From the NCBI GenBank assembly GCA_039187815.1, contig JBCCZI010000001.1:1-64000 (forward strand): a stretch of DNA of 64,000 nt, read 5' to 3'. The notes beneath the pieces are model-generated. The model saw nothing but the letters and a program-made list of their open reading frames with translations, did not search any database and was not told the origin of the DNA. This stretch comes from Thermohalobaculum sp039187815 (GTDB lineage Bacteria > Pseudomonadota > Alphaproteobacteria > Rhodobacterales > Rhodobacteraceae). Shown piece after piece: positions 40,508 through 48,815 of this stretch. How positions within the stretch are numbered: the stretch's first letter is position 1; each line of letters begins with the position of its first letter. The translations under genes and the position numbers were made by a program.

Positions 40508-42781
40508 ATGACCGACTTCGCTGCGCCTATCGCCAAGCAGATCTGGGACATGAAGTACCGCCTGAGGGACAGCGCGGGGCGTCCTGTGGACACGAGCCTT
40601 GCCGACACCCAGGCCCGGGTTGCCGGCGCGCTGGCAGAGGTCGAAGCCGCACCGGCTGAGCATGAGCCGGCCTTTCGCGCGGCCTTGGAGGGGTTTCGCT
40701 TTCTCCCGGCGGGACGGATTTTGGCCGGTGCTGGTACAGGCCGCCGCGTGACCCTGTTCAACTGTTTCGTGATGGGCACGATTGCCGACAGCATGGAGGG
40801 GATCTTCGAGGCGCTCAAGGAAGCCGCCCAGACCATGCAGCACGGGGGCGGGATCGGCTATGATTTCTCGACGATCCGACCCAAAGGGGCCCCGGTCGCC
40901 GGGGTGGGTGCCGACGCCTCGGGTCCGCTCTCGTTCATGGATGTGTGGGACGCAATGTGCCGCACGATCATGTCCGCAGGCTCGCGCCGCGGGGCCATGA
41001 TGGCGACCTTGCGCTGCGATCATCCCGATATCGAAGAGTTTGTCGCGGCCAAGCAAGACAGCGCCCGCCTGCGGATGTTCAACCTCTCGGTCCTGTGCAC
41101 CGACGCCTTCCTGGCAGCCGTCAAGGCGGACGGTGATTGGGATCTGGTCTTTGACGGCAAGGTGTACCGCACGCTGAAGGCGCGGGCGCTTTGGCATCGG
41201 ATCATGCGCGCGACCTATGACTATGCCGAGCCCGGCGTGATCTTCATCGACCGCATAAACACCCAGAACAACCTTGCTTACTGCGAGACGATTGCGGCCA
41301 CCAACCCGTGTGGGGAGCAGCCGCTGCCGCCCTATGGCGCCTGTTTGCTCGGATCGATCAATCTCGCTGCATTGGTGCGCGACCGTTTTGAGCCGGCCGC
41401 GTCTGTCGACGCCGCTGAGTTGGCCGAGTTGGTCGGAACGGCGGTTCGGATGATGGACAACGTGATCGACGTTTCCCGGTTTGCGCTCGAGTCGCAACGC
41501 CAAGAGGCCCTGGCCAAACGCCGCATCGGCCTCGGCGTCACGGGGCTGGCGGATGCTCTGATCTTTTGTGGCTTGCGTTACGGCTCGGCCGAGGCCGTGG
41601 CGCAAACCGATCGCTGGCTTGGGGAGATATCGGCCGCCGCCTATCGCGCCTCGGTGCGGTTGGCCGAGGAGAAGGGCGCCTTTCCGCTCTTCGATCGCGA
41701 GGCCTATCTGCAAGGTCCGACCGTTGCCGCCCTCCCCGAGAATATCCGCGATGGCATCGCCCGCCACGGCATCCGAAATGCGTTGCTGACCTCCATCGCG
41801 CCGACGGGCACGATCAGCCTCTTCGCCGGCAATCTTTCATCCGGGATCGAGCCGGTCTTTGCGCTCTCCTACACCCGCAAGGTGCTGCAGCCCGATGGCG
41901 GCCGCGTCGAGGAAACGGTCGAAGACTACGCTTTGGCGGAGTGGCGCCGGCTCCACGGCGACGCGCCCCTTCCGGACAGTTTTGTGACCGCCCAGGATCT
42001 GCAGCCAGCCGATCACGTTGCCATGCAGGCGGTTGCCCAACGCCATATCGACAGCTCGATCTCCAAGACCATCAACGTGCCCGCGGATATCGAGTTCGAT
42101 GCGTTCGAGGGGGTCTATCGCTCGGCCTATGAGCAAGGTTGCAAAGGATGCACAACCTATCGGCCGAATGCTGTGACCGGGTCGGTATTGTCGGTCGCCG
42201 AGGAGGCGCCGGCGGAGGGCGCCGCGGCCGCGGAGACCGAGGGAGATGTGGTCTGGATCTCAGACCCGCTCGAGCGGCCGGAGGCGTTGGTGGGCCAGAC
42301 ATACAAGCTGAAATGGCCCGACAGCCCCCACGCCATCTATGTGACTATGAACGACATCGAGGTCGCCGGGCGGCGGCGGCCCTTTGAGATCTTCATCAAC
42401 TCCAAGAACATGGAGCACTATGCCTGGACTGTGGCGCTGACCCGCATGATCTCCGCGGTGTTCCGGCGCGGCGGCGATGTGAGCTTTGTCGTTGAGGAAT
42501 TGAAGGCCGTGTTCGACCCCCGTGGCGGGGCTTGGATGAAGGGGCGCTATGTGCCCTCGATCCTCGCGGCCATCGGCGGTGTGATCGAGCGCCATATGGT
42601 CGCAATAGGGTTCATCGAGGGCGAAGGGCTAGGTCTCGCCTCGGACCCGGCGGCCGAACGGGCCGTCGCCGTGGGTGAGACTGCGGTTCCCGCCAGCTGC
42701 CCCAATTGCGGCAGCTTCAACACATCAGTCCAGGAGGGCTGCGAGGTCTGTCTCGACTGCGGCTACTCGAAATGCGGTTGA
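40508..42781 (+). CDS. nrdJ: Adenosylcobalamin-dependent ribonucleoside-diphosphate reductase, short form
   Basis: A second class II ribonucleotide reductase, 757 residues. Active-site residues are visible: Cys86 in LFNCFVMGT, and Asn266-Cys268-Glu270 in TNPCGEQPLPPYGACLLGS. HGGGIGYDFSTIRPKG and RRGAMMATLRCDHPDIEEF belong to the catalytic barrel. GCKGCTTYRPN ends the barrel, a TSCPD-type domain (about 600-700) follows, and the Cys-rich tail has CPNCGSF and CEVCLDCGYSKC. The ATG at 40508 has GGAGA 8 bases upstream. It is clearly not a copy of the 1223-residue NrdJ, since lengths and motif contexts differ. Confidence 0.94.
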   Translation: MTDFAAPIAKQIWDMKYRLRDSAGRPVDTSLADTQARVAGALAEVEAAPAEHEPAFRAALEGFRFLPAGRILAGAGTGRRVTLFNCFVMGTIADSMEGIFEALKEAAQTMQHGGGIGYDFSTIRPKGAPVAGVGADASGPLSFMDVWDAMCRTIMSAGSRRGAMMATLRCDHPDIEEFVAAKQDSARLRMFNLSVLCTDAFLAAVKADGDWDLVFDGKVYRTLKARALWHRIMRATYDYAEPGVIFIDRINTQNNLAYCETIAATNPCGEQPLPPYGACLLGSINLAALVRDRFEPAASVDAAELAELVGTAVRMMDNVIDVSRFALESQRQEALAKRRIGLGVTGLADALIFCGLRYGSAEAVAQTDRWLGEISAAAYRASVRLAEEKGAFPLFDREAYLQGPTVAALPENIRDGIARHGIRNALLTSIAPTGTISLFAGNLSSGIEPVFALSYTRKVLQPDGGRVEETVEDYALAEWRRLHGDAPLPDSFVTAQDLQPADHVAMQAVAQRHIDSSISKTINVPADIEFDAFEGVYRSAYEQGCKGCTTYRPNAVTGSVLSVAEEAPAEGAAAAETEGDVVWISDPLERPEALVGQTYKLKWPDSPHAIYVTMNDIEVAGRRRPFEIFINSKNMEHYAWTVALTRMISAVFRRGGDVSFVVEELKAVFDPRGGAWMKGRYVPSILAAIGGVIERHMVAIGFIEGEGLGLASDPAAERAVAVGETAVPASCPNCGSFNTSVQEGCEVCLDCGYSKCG

Positions 42782-42830
42782 ACGCCGGTTCGGCTGCCGC
42801 ACAGCGCGCGCAGACACGGGAGAGGGTGCC

Positions 42831-44033
42831 ATGTCCGGGCCTCTAGCTGGGGTCCAGGTCGTCGACCTGACCACTATGATCGCGGGGCCTCTGGCGACGT
42901 GCATTCTCGCCGACCAAGGGGCCGAGGTCATCAAGATCGAGCGGCCGCAAGGTGGCGATCATGCCCGCCAAGTCGCGGACAGGCGGGGCGGATTTTCGGC
43001 CTCGTTCCTGCACAACAATCGGGGCAAGCGCTCGGTCACGCTCGATCTGAAGCACGCGCGGGGCCGTGATGCCGTGCTCAAGCTTGCAGCCCGCGCGGAT
43101 GTCTTTGTGCAGAACTTTCGCCCAGGGGTTGTCGAGCGCCTGGGTCTCGACGAGGCGTCCGTTCGCGCCGTGCGGCCGGACATCGTCTATGCTTCCGTTT
43201 CCGGCTTTGGGTTCGAGGGGCCTTGGGCGCGCCGCCCGGTCTATGATCCGCTGATCCAGGCGCTCTCGGGCTTGGCCTCGGTCCAGGGCGCAGGCGGACG
43301 GCCGCGTCTGGTGCGCACCATCCTGCCGGACAAGGTGACTGCGATCCAGGCCAGCCAGGCGATCACCGCGGCCTTGTTCGCGCGGGCAAGAACCGGGCAG
43401 GGGACTCATGTGCAGCTGTCGATGCTGGATACGGTCACGGCGTTTCTCTGGTCCTCGGACATGTCAGGGCTGACCTTTGTCGGCGATGAGGCGCCGGCGG
43501 CCGAAGAGGCCCAGTCTTTTGTTGAGCTGATCTATCAGTCGGCAGACGGCTATCTCGCGGTATCGGCTCACACCGACAGCACCTGGGCGGGCCTCTGCCG
43601 GGCGGTCGGGCGCCTGGATTGGCTCGAGGATCCGCGCTTCTCGACAGTGTCGTTGCGCGAGATCAACAAGCCGGCGCGTCTCGAGCTGACGCAATCGGCC
43701 CTGATCATGCGACCGACCGCTGAGTGGCTGGAGCGGTTGGCCGCCGAGGATGTGCCCTGTGCCCCCGTGCTGTCGCGGTCTGAGACGCTGGGCAATGCAC
43801 AAGTCAAGGCGAACGGGAGCCTGGTCGAGCGCGAGCATCCCCAAGCAGGTCACATCCGCCAGGCCCGTCCTGCTGCGCGCTTTGACGGCTTTGGCGATGC
43901 GCTGCCCGGCCATGCGCAGCGGCTCGGTGCGGATACCCGCGCGGTGCTCGGCGAGGCAGGCTATGACCAAGCCGAGATCGACGCTTTGATTGCCGACGGC
44001 ATCGCGACAGACGCACAGGAGGGGGATGCGTGA
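42831..44033 (+). CDS. CaiB/BaiF-family CoA-transferase
   Basis: Class III CoA-transferase of 400 residues that moves CoA between carboxylic acids. The N-terminus GPLAGVQVVDLTTMIAGPLA and AEVIKIERPQGGDHAR are hallmarks. The likely catalytic Asp lies in RRPVYDPLIQALSG, and PWARRP and RTGQGTHVQLSMLDT are also typical. GGGAGAGGG precedes the ATG. The substrate is unknown. The stop overlaps the GST gene start (GTGA), and the gene follows the short nrdJ by 49 bases. Confidence 0.88.
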   Translation: MSGPLAGVQVVDLTTMIAGPLATCILADQGAEVIKIERPQGGDHARQVADRRGGFSASFLHNNRGKRSVTLDLKHARGRDAVLKLAARADVFVQNFRPGVVERLGLDEASVRAVRPDIVYASVSGFGFEGPWARRPVYDPLIQALSGLASVQGAGGRPRLVRTILPDKVTAIQASQAITAALFARARTGQGTHVQLSMLDTVTAFLWSSDMSGLTFVGDEAPAAEEAQSFVELIYQSADGYLAVSAHTDSTWAGLCRAVGRLDWLEDPRFSTVSLREINKPARLELTQSALIMRPTAEWLERLAAEDVPCAPVLSRSETLGNAQVKANGSLVEREHPQAGHIRQARPAARFDGFGDALPGHAQRLGADTRAVLGEAGYDQAEIDALIADGIATDAQEGDA

Positions 44034-44746
44034 TCGAGTTCTACTATGCGCCCACGCCCAATGGTTGGAAGGTGGGGATCATGCTCGAGGAATGCGGCCT
44101 CGATTATGAGCTGCACCTGATGCGCCTGGCCGAGGGCGACCAGTTCACGTCCGCCTTCCGAGAAATCAGCCCAAACGCCAAAATGCCCGCGATCCGGGAT
44201 CGAGCGCCGCCGAGCGCCTATGGCCCCGAGCCGGTGACCGTCTTTGAGTCCGGTGCCATCCTGCTCTATCTCGCCGAGAAGACCGGCCGTTTTGGGACCA
44301 CAGACCCCCTCGGGCGCAAATCGCTGATGGAGTGGATGTTCTGGCAGGTTGGCAATCAGGGTCCTATGGGCGGCCAGCTGAGCCATTTCAGAAACTACGC
44401 GCCGAGCGGGCAGGACTATGGGCGCGACCGCTATGGCGGCGAGTATGAGCGCAATCTCGCGGTCCTCGACACCCGGCTCTCCAATCGGCCCTTCATTCTC
44501 GGCAACGACTACACGATTGCTGACATGCTCGCCTTTCCTTGGGCGTTCATCGCGAAACCGCTCGGCGCGGATCTGGGAGAGTTCCCGGCCGTGGCCGACT
44601 GGCGCCGGCGCATCAAGGCACGCCCTGCCGTGCAGCGGGCAATCGATTTGGCCAAAGGCGCGCAGAACCGCGGACAACACAATGCCTCGAACACGCCGCT
44701 GCTTTACAATCAGGGCGCATCGCATCTGCGCGACCGCCCCAGTTGA
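44030..44746 (+). CDS. Glutathione S-transferase, YfcG/YghU-like
   Basis: 238-residue glutathione-dependent enzyme. The N-terminal thioredoxin-like domain starts IEFYYAPTPNGWKVGIMLEE, with an Asn-bearing PTPNGWKV loop as in nu-class YfcG/YghU proteins, and the glutathione-binding ESGAILLYLAEKTG. The helical domain has WMFWQVGNQGPMGGQ, again as in YfcG, which has disulfide-bond reductase activity. The GTG start overlaps the CoA-transferase stop. It may act in detoxification or thiol repair. Confidence 0.88.
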   Translation: MIEFYYAPTPNGWKVGIMLEECGLDYELHLMRLAEGDQFTSAFREISPNAKMPAIRDRAPPSAYGPEPVTVFESGAILLYLAEKTGRFGTTDPLGRKSLMEWMFWQVGNQGPMGGQLSHFRNYAPSGQDYGRDRYGGEYERNLAVLDTRLSNRPFILGNDYTIADMLAFPWAFIAKPLGADLGEFPAVADWRRRIKARPAVQRAIDLAKGAQNRGQHNASNTPLLYNQGASHLRDRPS

Positions 44747-44831
44747 GGCACAGTGATGGAAGCCTTTTTCACAATACGGAGCACGCTCGGTTTCAGTTTA
44801 CGCTGGCGATCACTATGATAATGTCCGGCAA

Positions 44832-44867
44832 AACCCGGTTCCCTCGGGTGACCGGAGGAGCCGGGTT
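44832..44867 (+). promoter_or_regulatory. Long leader hairpin before the EboE-like gene
   Basis: AACCCGG (44832-44838) pairs with CCGGGTT (44861-44867), and inside CCTC/GAGG and GG/CC pair around a GTGA loop, giving an almost continuous 36-base stem-loop. It ends 6 bases before the AAGGAAA ribosome-binding site of the following gene and has no T-tract. Position suggests control of translation or mRNA stability. Confidence 0.5.
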
Positions 44868-44888
44868 GGACGAAAGGAAACGGTGCGC

Positions 44889-46172
44889 ATGTCTTCTGAA
44901 GACGGTTATCCCAGGGATCCAACGATGCCTGCGGCGCGTCGGGATGATTGTGGTATGCCGTCCGTCTCGTCACAATCAGAGCTTTCGCATCGGGTGTCAT
45001 CCGTGATCTGCGGGCTGGGCTTGGACATCGAAGCCGAGAACCTGGACGATGTGCTTGGCCTCGTCGCCGGGCCTCTTTCGGCGCTCTCCACCCGAGCCGA
45101 TCCCAAGCGCCCGCTCGGGCTCGGACTGCGTTTGTCGGCCCGGGCGCTCGACACGGCGGCGGACAGCGAGCCGCGCGAGCGCTTGCGCCGCCGGTTGGGC
45201 GAGGCGCGCCTTGTTCCGGTCAGCGCCAACGGCTTCGCGCCCGGCCCCCTGTTGCGCGGGCGGGTCAAGGAGCGGATCTTCACGCCGGATTGGCGCGAGG
45301 AAGAGCGCCTCCATTACACCAACGCCTTTGGCGAGTTGATTGGTGAGCTGGCCCCGGTGGGGCACCCGATCAGCCTCACCACATCGCCCGGTACGGATCG
45401 GGCGCTGGGCCAGCACGGCGAGGCCATTGCGGACATCGCCGATGGGATGTTGCGGGCCGGCGCCCATTTCGCTGAATTGGAGCGTCGCACTGGGCGCCGT
45501 GTGACCCTGGCGATCCAGCCGGTGCCGGGCGGCATGCTGGAGACTGCCGCAGAGGCGGCAGCGTTTTTCGAGCGCCATCTGTTCAGTCCCTTGGCCACCC
45601 GGCGGTTTGGCAGTCTCGCTGATCTGTCCGCGGCCAAGGCGGCCGAGGCGCTGCCGGCCCATTTGGGCATCTGCCTCGACACGGCCGGCATGGCGGTGAT
45701 GGAGGAGGATCCGTCCGAGGCCCTGGCGGCGCTGCGGCGCGTCGGCGTGCCGGTCGCAAAGCTGTTGGTCGGGTCTGCCGTGTGCTTCGATCCGGCTGAT
45801 CCGGTTGCGGTGGATGCACTCGCGCAGATGGAACTTGGTCGGCATCGCCATCCGGTTATGGGGCGCGGTGCGGATGGCACCGTGGTACGCTATGGCGATC
45901 TGGCCGAGGCGCTGTCCGCGCGGCCCCAGGATCTGGGTGCAGGTGCGCTCTGGCGGGCCTATCGCCGGGTTCCGTTAGCGCCTGCGGCTTGGAGCCCGGT
46001 CGGGACGTTGGTATCGACGAGGGATGTGGCGGAGGCGGCTTTGACGCTCCACGCCAAATCGCCGATCGCGCCCGAAATCGAGATCGAAGCGGCCGTCCCG
46101 CCGACCGACCCGTCATTCGTCACCGTCATGCTCGCCGATATCGCCTGGGTTCGCAGCCGGCTTGAGGGCTGA
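44889..46172 (+). CDS. EboE-like TIM-barrel (sugar-isomerase-fold) protein
   Basis: 427-residue protein resembling EboE, a xylose-isomerase-like TIM-barrel component of the eboABCDEF metabolite-trafficking cluster. Matching features are LGLGLRLSARALD, VPVSANGFAPGPLLRGRVKE, IFTPDWREEERLHYTNAFGE and LTTSPGTDR, followed by HLGICLDTAGMAVMEEDP. No other ebo genes are near, so it may have a different role. The first 25-30 residues are hydrophilic and not family-like. The ATG at 44889 follows AAGGAAA by 8 bases; GTG 44883 or the ATG of MPSVSSQ are alternatives. It overlaps the convergent AlgJ-like gene by 60 bases. Confidence 0.78.
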   Translation: MSSEDGYPRDPTMPAARRDDCGMPSVSSQSELSHRVSSVICGLGLDIEAENLDDVLGLVAGPLSALSTRADPKRPLGLGLRLSARALDTAADSEPRERLRRRLGEARLVPVSANGFAPGPLLRGRVKERIFTPDWREEERLHYTNAFGELIGELAPVGHPISLTTSPGTDRALGQHGEAIADIADGMLRAGAHFAELERRTGRRVTLAIQPVPGGMLETAAEAAAFFERHLFSPLATRRFGSLADLSAAKAAEALPAHLGICLDTAGMAVMEEDPSEALAALRRVGVPVAKLLVGSAVCFDPADPVAVDALAQMELGRHRHPVMGRGADGTVVRYGDLAEALSARPQDLGAGALWRAYRRVPLAPAAWSPVGTLVSTRDVAEAALTLHAKSPIAPEIEIEAAVPPTDPSFVTVMLADIAWVRSRLEG

Positions 46173-47396
46173 CGTCGCTCGACGCGCTTTGGCCTTGTTG
46201 ATCCGGATCGCGTCCTCCAGAGGTCGGAAGGCCCGCCCGGTCATATGCGCCGCGTCGTGGTGGATGTAGATCACGGCATCGGGATCAATCTCGGGGATCA
46301 CTTCGGTATAGAGCCGGCGCGCGCCTGGCACCCGCAACCGGTTCTGATAAATCAAGACCAGACGATCAAAGCCCACCGCCAGATGTGGTGCGATGTAGAG
46401 CGAGAACGAGTTCCCGATGACCACGGCGGTGCGGCCCGAGCCGCGCTCGGTGGAACGCCAGACGCGGAATTCCAGCACTTCGGGATAGCGCGCCTGCAAG
46501 TCCGCCTCGTCTGCCTTGTCCCGGGTCGCCCGCGCTTTGCCATAGCGGGGCGTGCGGAGCTGGATGTCGCGGTCATAGAGATAGACGCTCGGCATATCCG
46601 CCTTGGCACGAACGGTGCCAAAACCCGGGCTGCCCGGCACGAACTCGCCTGGATAGAGCCGGTTGAGCACGAACCAGGCGGCGAAATGCGCCGACCATCC
46701 CGCCGTGTGAAAGTTTTCGGGCGGGTAGAAATGCGGCTTGTCCCGCTTGTCATCAAACGCGCGGAAGGGATAAGCGGCCAGGAACCCTTGGGCCGCGGCG
46801 GTCTTGCGCAGCTGAGCAGCCCATTGCAGGTCGGCGCGCGCTTCCATGCAGGCATCCCGCAGATCGGCCGGCACGGCAACGGGCAAGCGGTCCGCATAGA
46901 GCACAGGCTTTGACGGCACAACTAGGATCGCACTCTTGCGATCGGGTGTGCCGGAGGCGTCGGCCAGCACCCCTGCCCGCGCGATGATCTCTTGGGAGCG
47001 CTCGGCATCGCGGGCGGCACAAGACGCGTGGATGGCGCGATAATCGGGCCGCCCGTTCAGATCGTGATCGGTAAGGAACACGAAGTCTCCGTTTCGCACC
47101 ACATTGGCGCCCCCGGGATCGCCGAGCGTCTCATAGCGCAGTTGGTTCAGCCAACGCGCACTGGTGAGGAGTCCAAGGCTTCGATCGGCCGCCATATCCG
47201 CCAAACGCCCGACGACGCCGATGGGATCCTGGCGGGCCTCTTCGGTGGTCGGCCATTCGGCCAGCGGGCGGTTGAGGGCGCGCGCGCGCTTCTCGGGATC
47301 GATGGTCGCAAAGCCCGCGGCGATGGGAACCGCCAAGGCGACGGCCAAGCCCACCATCACAGAGCGGCAGATCCGAGGGTTGGCAAAGTGCTGCAT
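46113..47396 (-). CDS. AlgJ/AlgX-like SGNH acetyltransferase partner
   Basis: 427-residue exported or membrane-anchored protein (N-terminal hydrophobic segment 13-30) of the AlgJ/AlgX type, which moves acetyl groups onto polysaccharides in the periplasm. The fold landmarks are present but altered: the Asp-x-His motif appears as Asn228-Phe-His230 in PPENFHTAGW, and the GDSFS motif as GNSFS (328-332), keeping Ser330. It lies 3 bases downstream of the MBOAT gene, so the two form the usual acetylation pair. The altered Asp suggests changed or weak catalysis. The acceptor polymer is unknown, and no biosynthetic cluster adjoins. Confidence 0.75.
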   Translation of the reverse strand: MQHFANPRICRSVMVGLAVALAVPIAAGFATIDPEKRARALNRPLAEWPTTEEARQDPIGVVGRLADMAADRSLGLLTSARWLNQLRYETLGDPGGANVVRNGDFVFLTDHDLNGRPDYRAIHASCAARDAERSQEIIARAGVLADASGTPDRKSAILVVPSKPVLYADRLPVAVPADLRDACMEARADLQWAAQLRKTAAAQGFLAAYPFRAFDDKRDKPHFYPPENFHTAGWSAHFAAWFVLNRLYPGEFVPGSPGFGTVRAKADMPSVYLYDRDIQLRTPRYGKARATRDKADEADLQARYPEVLEFRVWRSTERGSGRTAVVIGNSFSLYIAPHLAVGFDRLVLIYQNRLRVPGARRLYTEVIPEIDPDAVIYIHHDAAHMTGRAFRPLEDAIRINKAKARRATSALKPAANPGDIGEHDGDE

Positions 47397-47399
47397 GGC

Positions 47400-48803
47400 T
47401 CAGAACCGGAAGTAGATGAAGGGGCTGTAGCTGCCGGCAAGGATCTTGATCGCTGACAGAACGAACAGGGTGCCGAAGAGCGCAAGCCCGAGGGCGAGGG
47501 CGCGAGGATGTGGCGCGGGCAGGGGCTCGACGCTGGGCAATGCGATTTGGCGCGCCAGCAGGCGGCCAACCCAAGGCCCGACCAGGATCACGCCGCACAC
47601 CAGGGTCAAAGCCAACTCGGTGGTGAGAACCGCAGCGGCGGGCATGGGCGCGGAGAGCCGCGTGAGCGCACCAAAGATTGCGGTGGCATGTTCCAGGTTC
47701 TCAGCCCGAAACAGCACCCAACCGGCCATCACCACCCCCAAGGTGTAGGCGCCGCGCACGAGGATCGGCAGACGGGCCAGCACCGCGCCCAAGCCCGCCC
47801 GCTCGATCACCAGGAACAGCCCGTGGAACATCCCCCACACCACAAAGGTCCAGGCGGCCCCATGCCAGAGGCCGGTCGCGAGGAACACGAGGGCAAGATT
47901 GGCATAGGTCCGCACCGGGCCCAGACGGTTGCCACCGAGCGGAATGTAGAGATAGTCGCGAAACCAGGTCGACAGCGAGATGTGCCAGCGCCGCCAGAAC
48001 TCGGTGACGCTCAGCGACACATAGGGATGGTTGAAGTTGCGCGGAAAGCGAAAGCCCAGCATGCGGCCAAGGCCCACGGCCATCAGCGAGTAGCCGAGAA
48101 AGTCGAAATAGATCTGGAGCGTGTACGCCACAACCGCAAGTGCCGCGGCATCGGCCCGGAGCTGTTCCGCATCGGTGCCGAACAGGGCGTCCGCCGCCTC
48201 GGCCACGGTGTCGGCGATCAAGACTTTGGCCGCGAGCCCGCCGGCAAAGAGCAGCATGCCTTGGGTAATGTCCGTTGGGGTGACCATGCGCGACCGCAAC
48301 GCCTCGGCCACCGACGCAAAGCGCACGATCGGACCGGCCACCAGCTGTGGAAACATCGCGATATAGGTTGCAAGGCGCAGCGGCGATCGCTCGAGCGCGC
48401 ACTGCCCACGATGCAGATCGACCAGATACGAGATCGCCTGGAAGGTGAAGAACGAGATGCCGAGCGGCAGGTGGATCCCGGCCACAGCCCCGCTTAGTCC
48501 CAGGACATCTTGGGCCAGGAAGGTCAGGTACTTGAAATGGCCGAGCATGGCCAGATTGCCAGCGATGCCGAGGGCGAGCCAGAGCCGACGTTTGCGACCC
48601 TTGGCCTCGTCGATCAGCCGCCCCGCCAAATAGTTCCAGCAGATCGAGGCCACCATCACAGCGACGAACACGCCCTCGCCGGCCGCATAGAACACCAGAC
48701 TGAAGCCGAGCAAGATCGCATTGGCGCTGCGTCCTGCTGCGGCGGCGCACATTAAGAAGGCCGGCAGGAACAGGAACAGGAAGTCGATGCTGGAGAAGAC
48801 CAC
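47400..48803 (-). CDS. AlgI-like MBOAT O-acyltransferase
   Basis: 467-residue inner-membrane acyltransferase with about ten to twelve membrane segments. The start MVFSSIDFLFLFLPAFL is the standard AlgI/DltB-type N-terminus. GISFFTFQAISYLVDLHRG, FWRRWHISLSTWFRDYLYIPLGG and the catalytic-His region ATGLWHGAAWTFVVWGMFHG are all present. It passes acetyl from the cytoplasm to a periplasmic partner, here the next gene. It starts 12 bases after the stop of the coiled-coil gene and is thus fused into the operon at 52274-46113. Confidence 0.92.
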   Translation of the reverse strand: MVFSSIDFLFLFLPAFLMCAAAAGRSANAILLGFSLVFYAAGEGVFVAVMVASICWNYLAGRLIDEAKGRKRRLWLALGIAGNLAMLGHFKYLTFLAQDVLGLSGAVAGIHLPLGISFFTFQAISYLVDLHRGQCALERSPLRLATYIAMFPQLVAGPIVRFASVAEALRSRMVTPTDITQGMLLFAGGLAAKVLIADTVAEAADALFGTDAEQLRADAAALAVVAYTLQIYFDFLGYSLMAVGLGRMLGFRFPRNFNHPYVSLSVTEFWRRWHISLSTWFRDYLYIPLGGNRLGPVRTYANLALVFLATGLWHGAAWTFVVWGMFHGLFLVIERAGLGAVLARLPILVRGAYTLGVVMAGWVLFRAENLEHATAIFGALTRLSAPMPAAAVLTTELALTLVCGVILVGPWVGRLLARQIALPSVEPLPAPHPRALALGLALFGTLFVLSAIKILAGSYSPFIYFRF

Positions 48804-48815
48804 AGATCGGCCTGA

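Noticed and set aside
40433..41767. 444-codon minus-strand open frame opposite the short nrdJ
   Set aside because: Shadow of the nrdJ frame; no start signal or family features.
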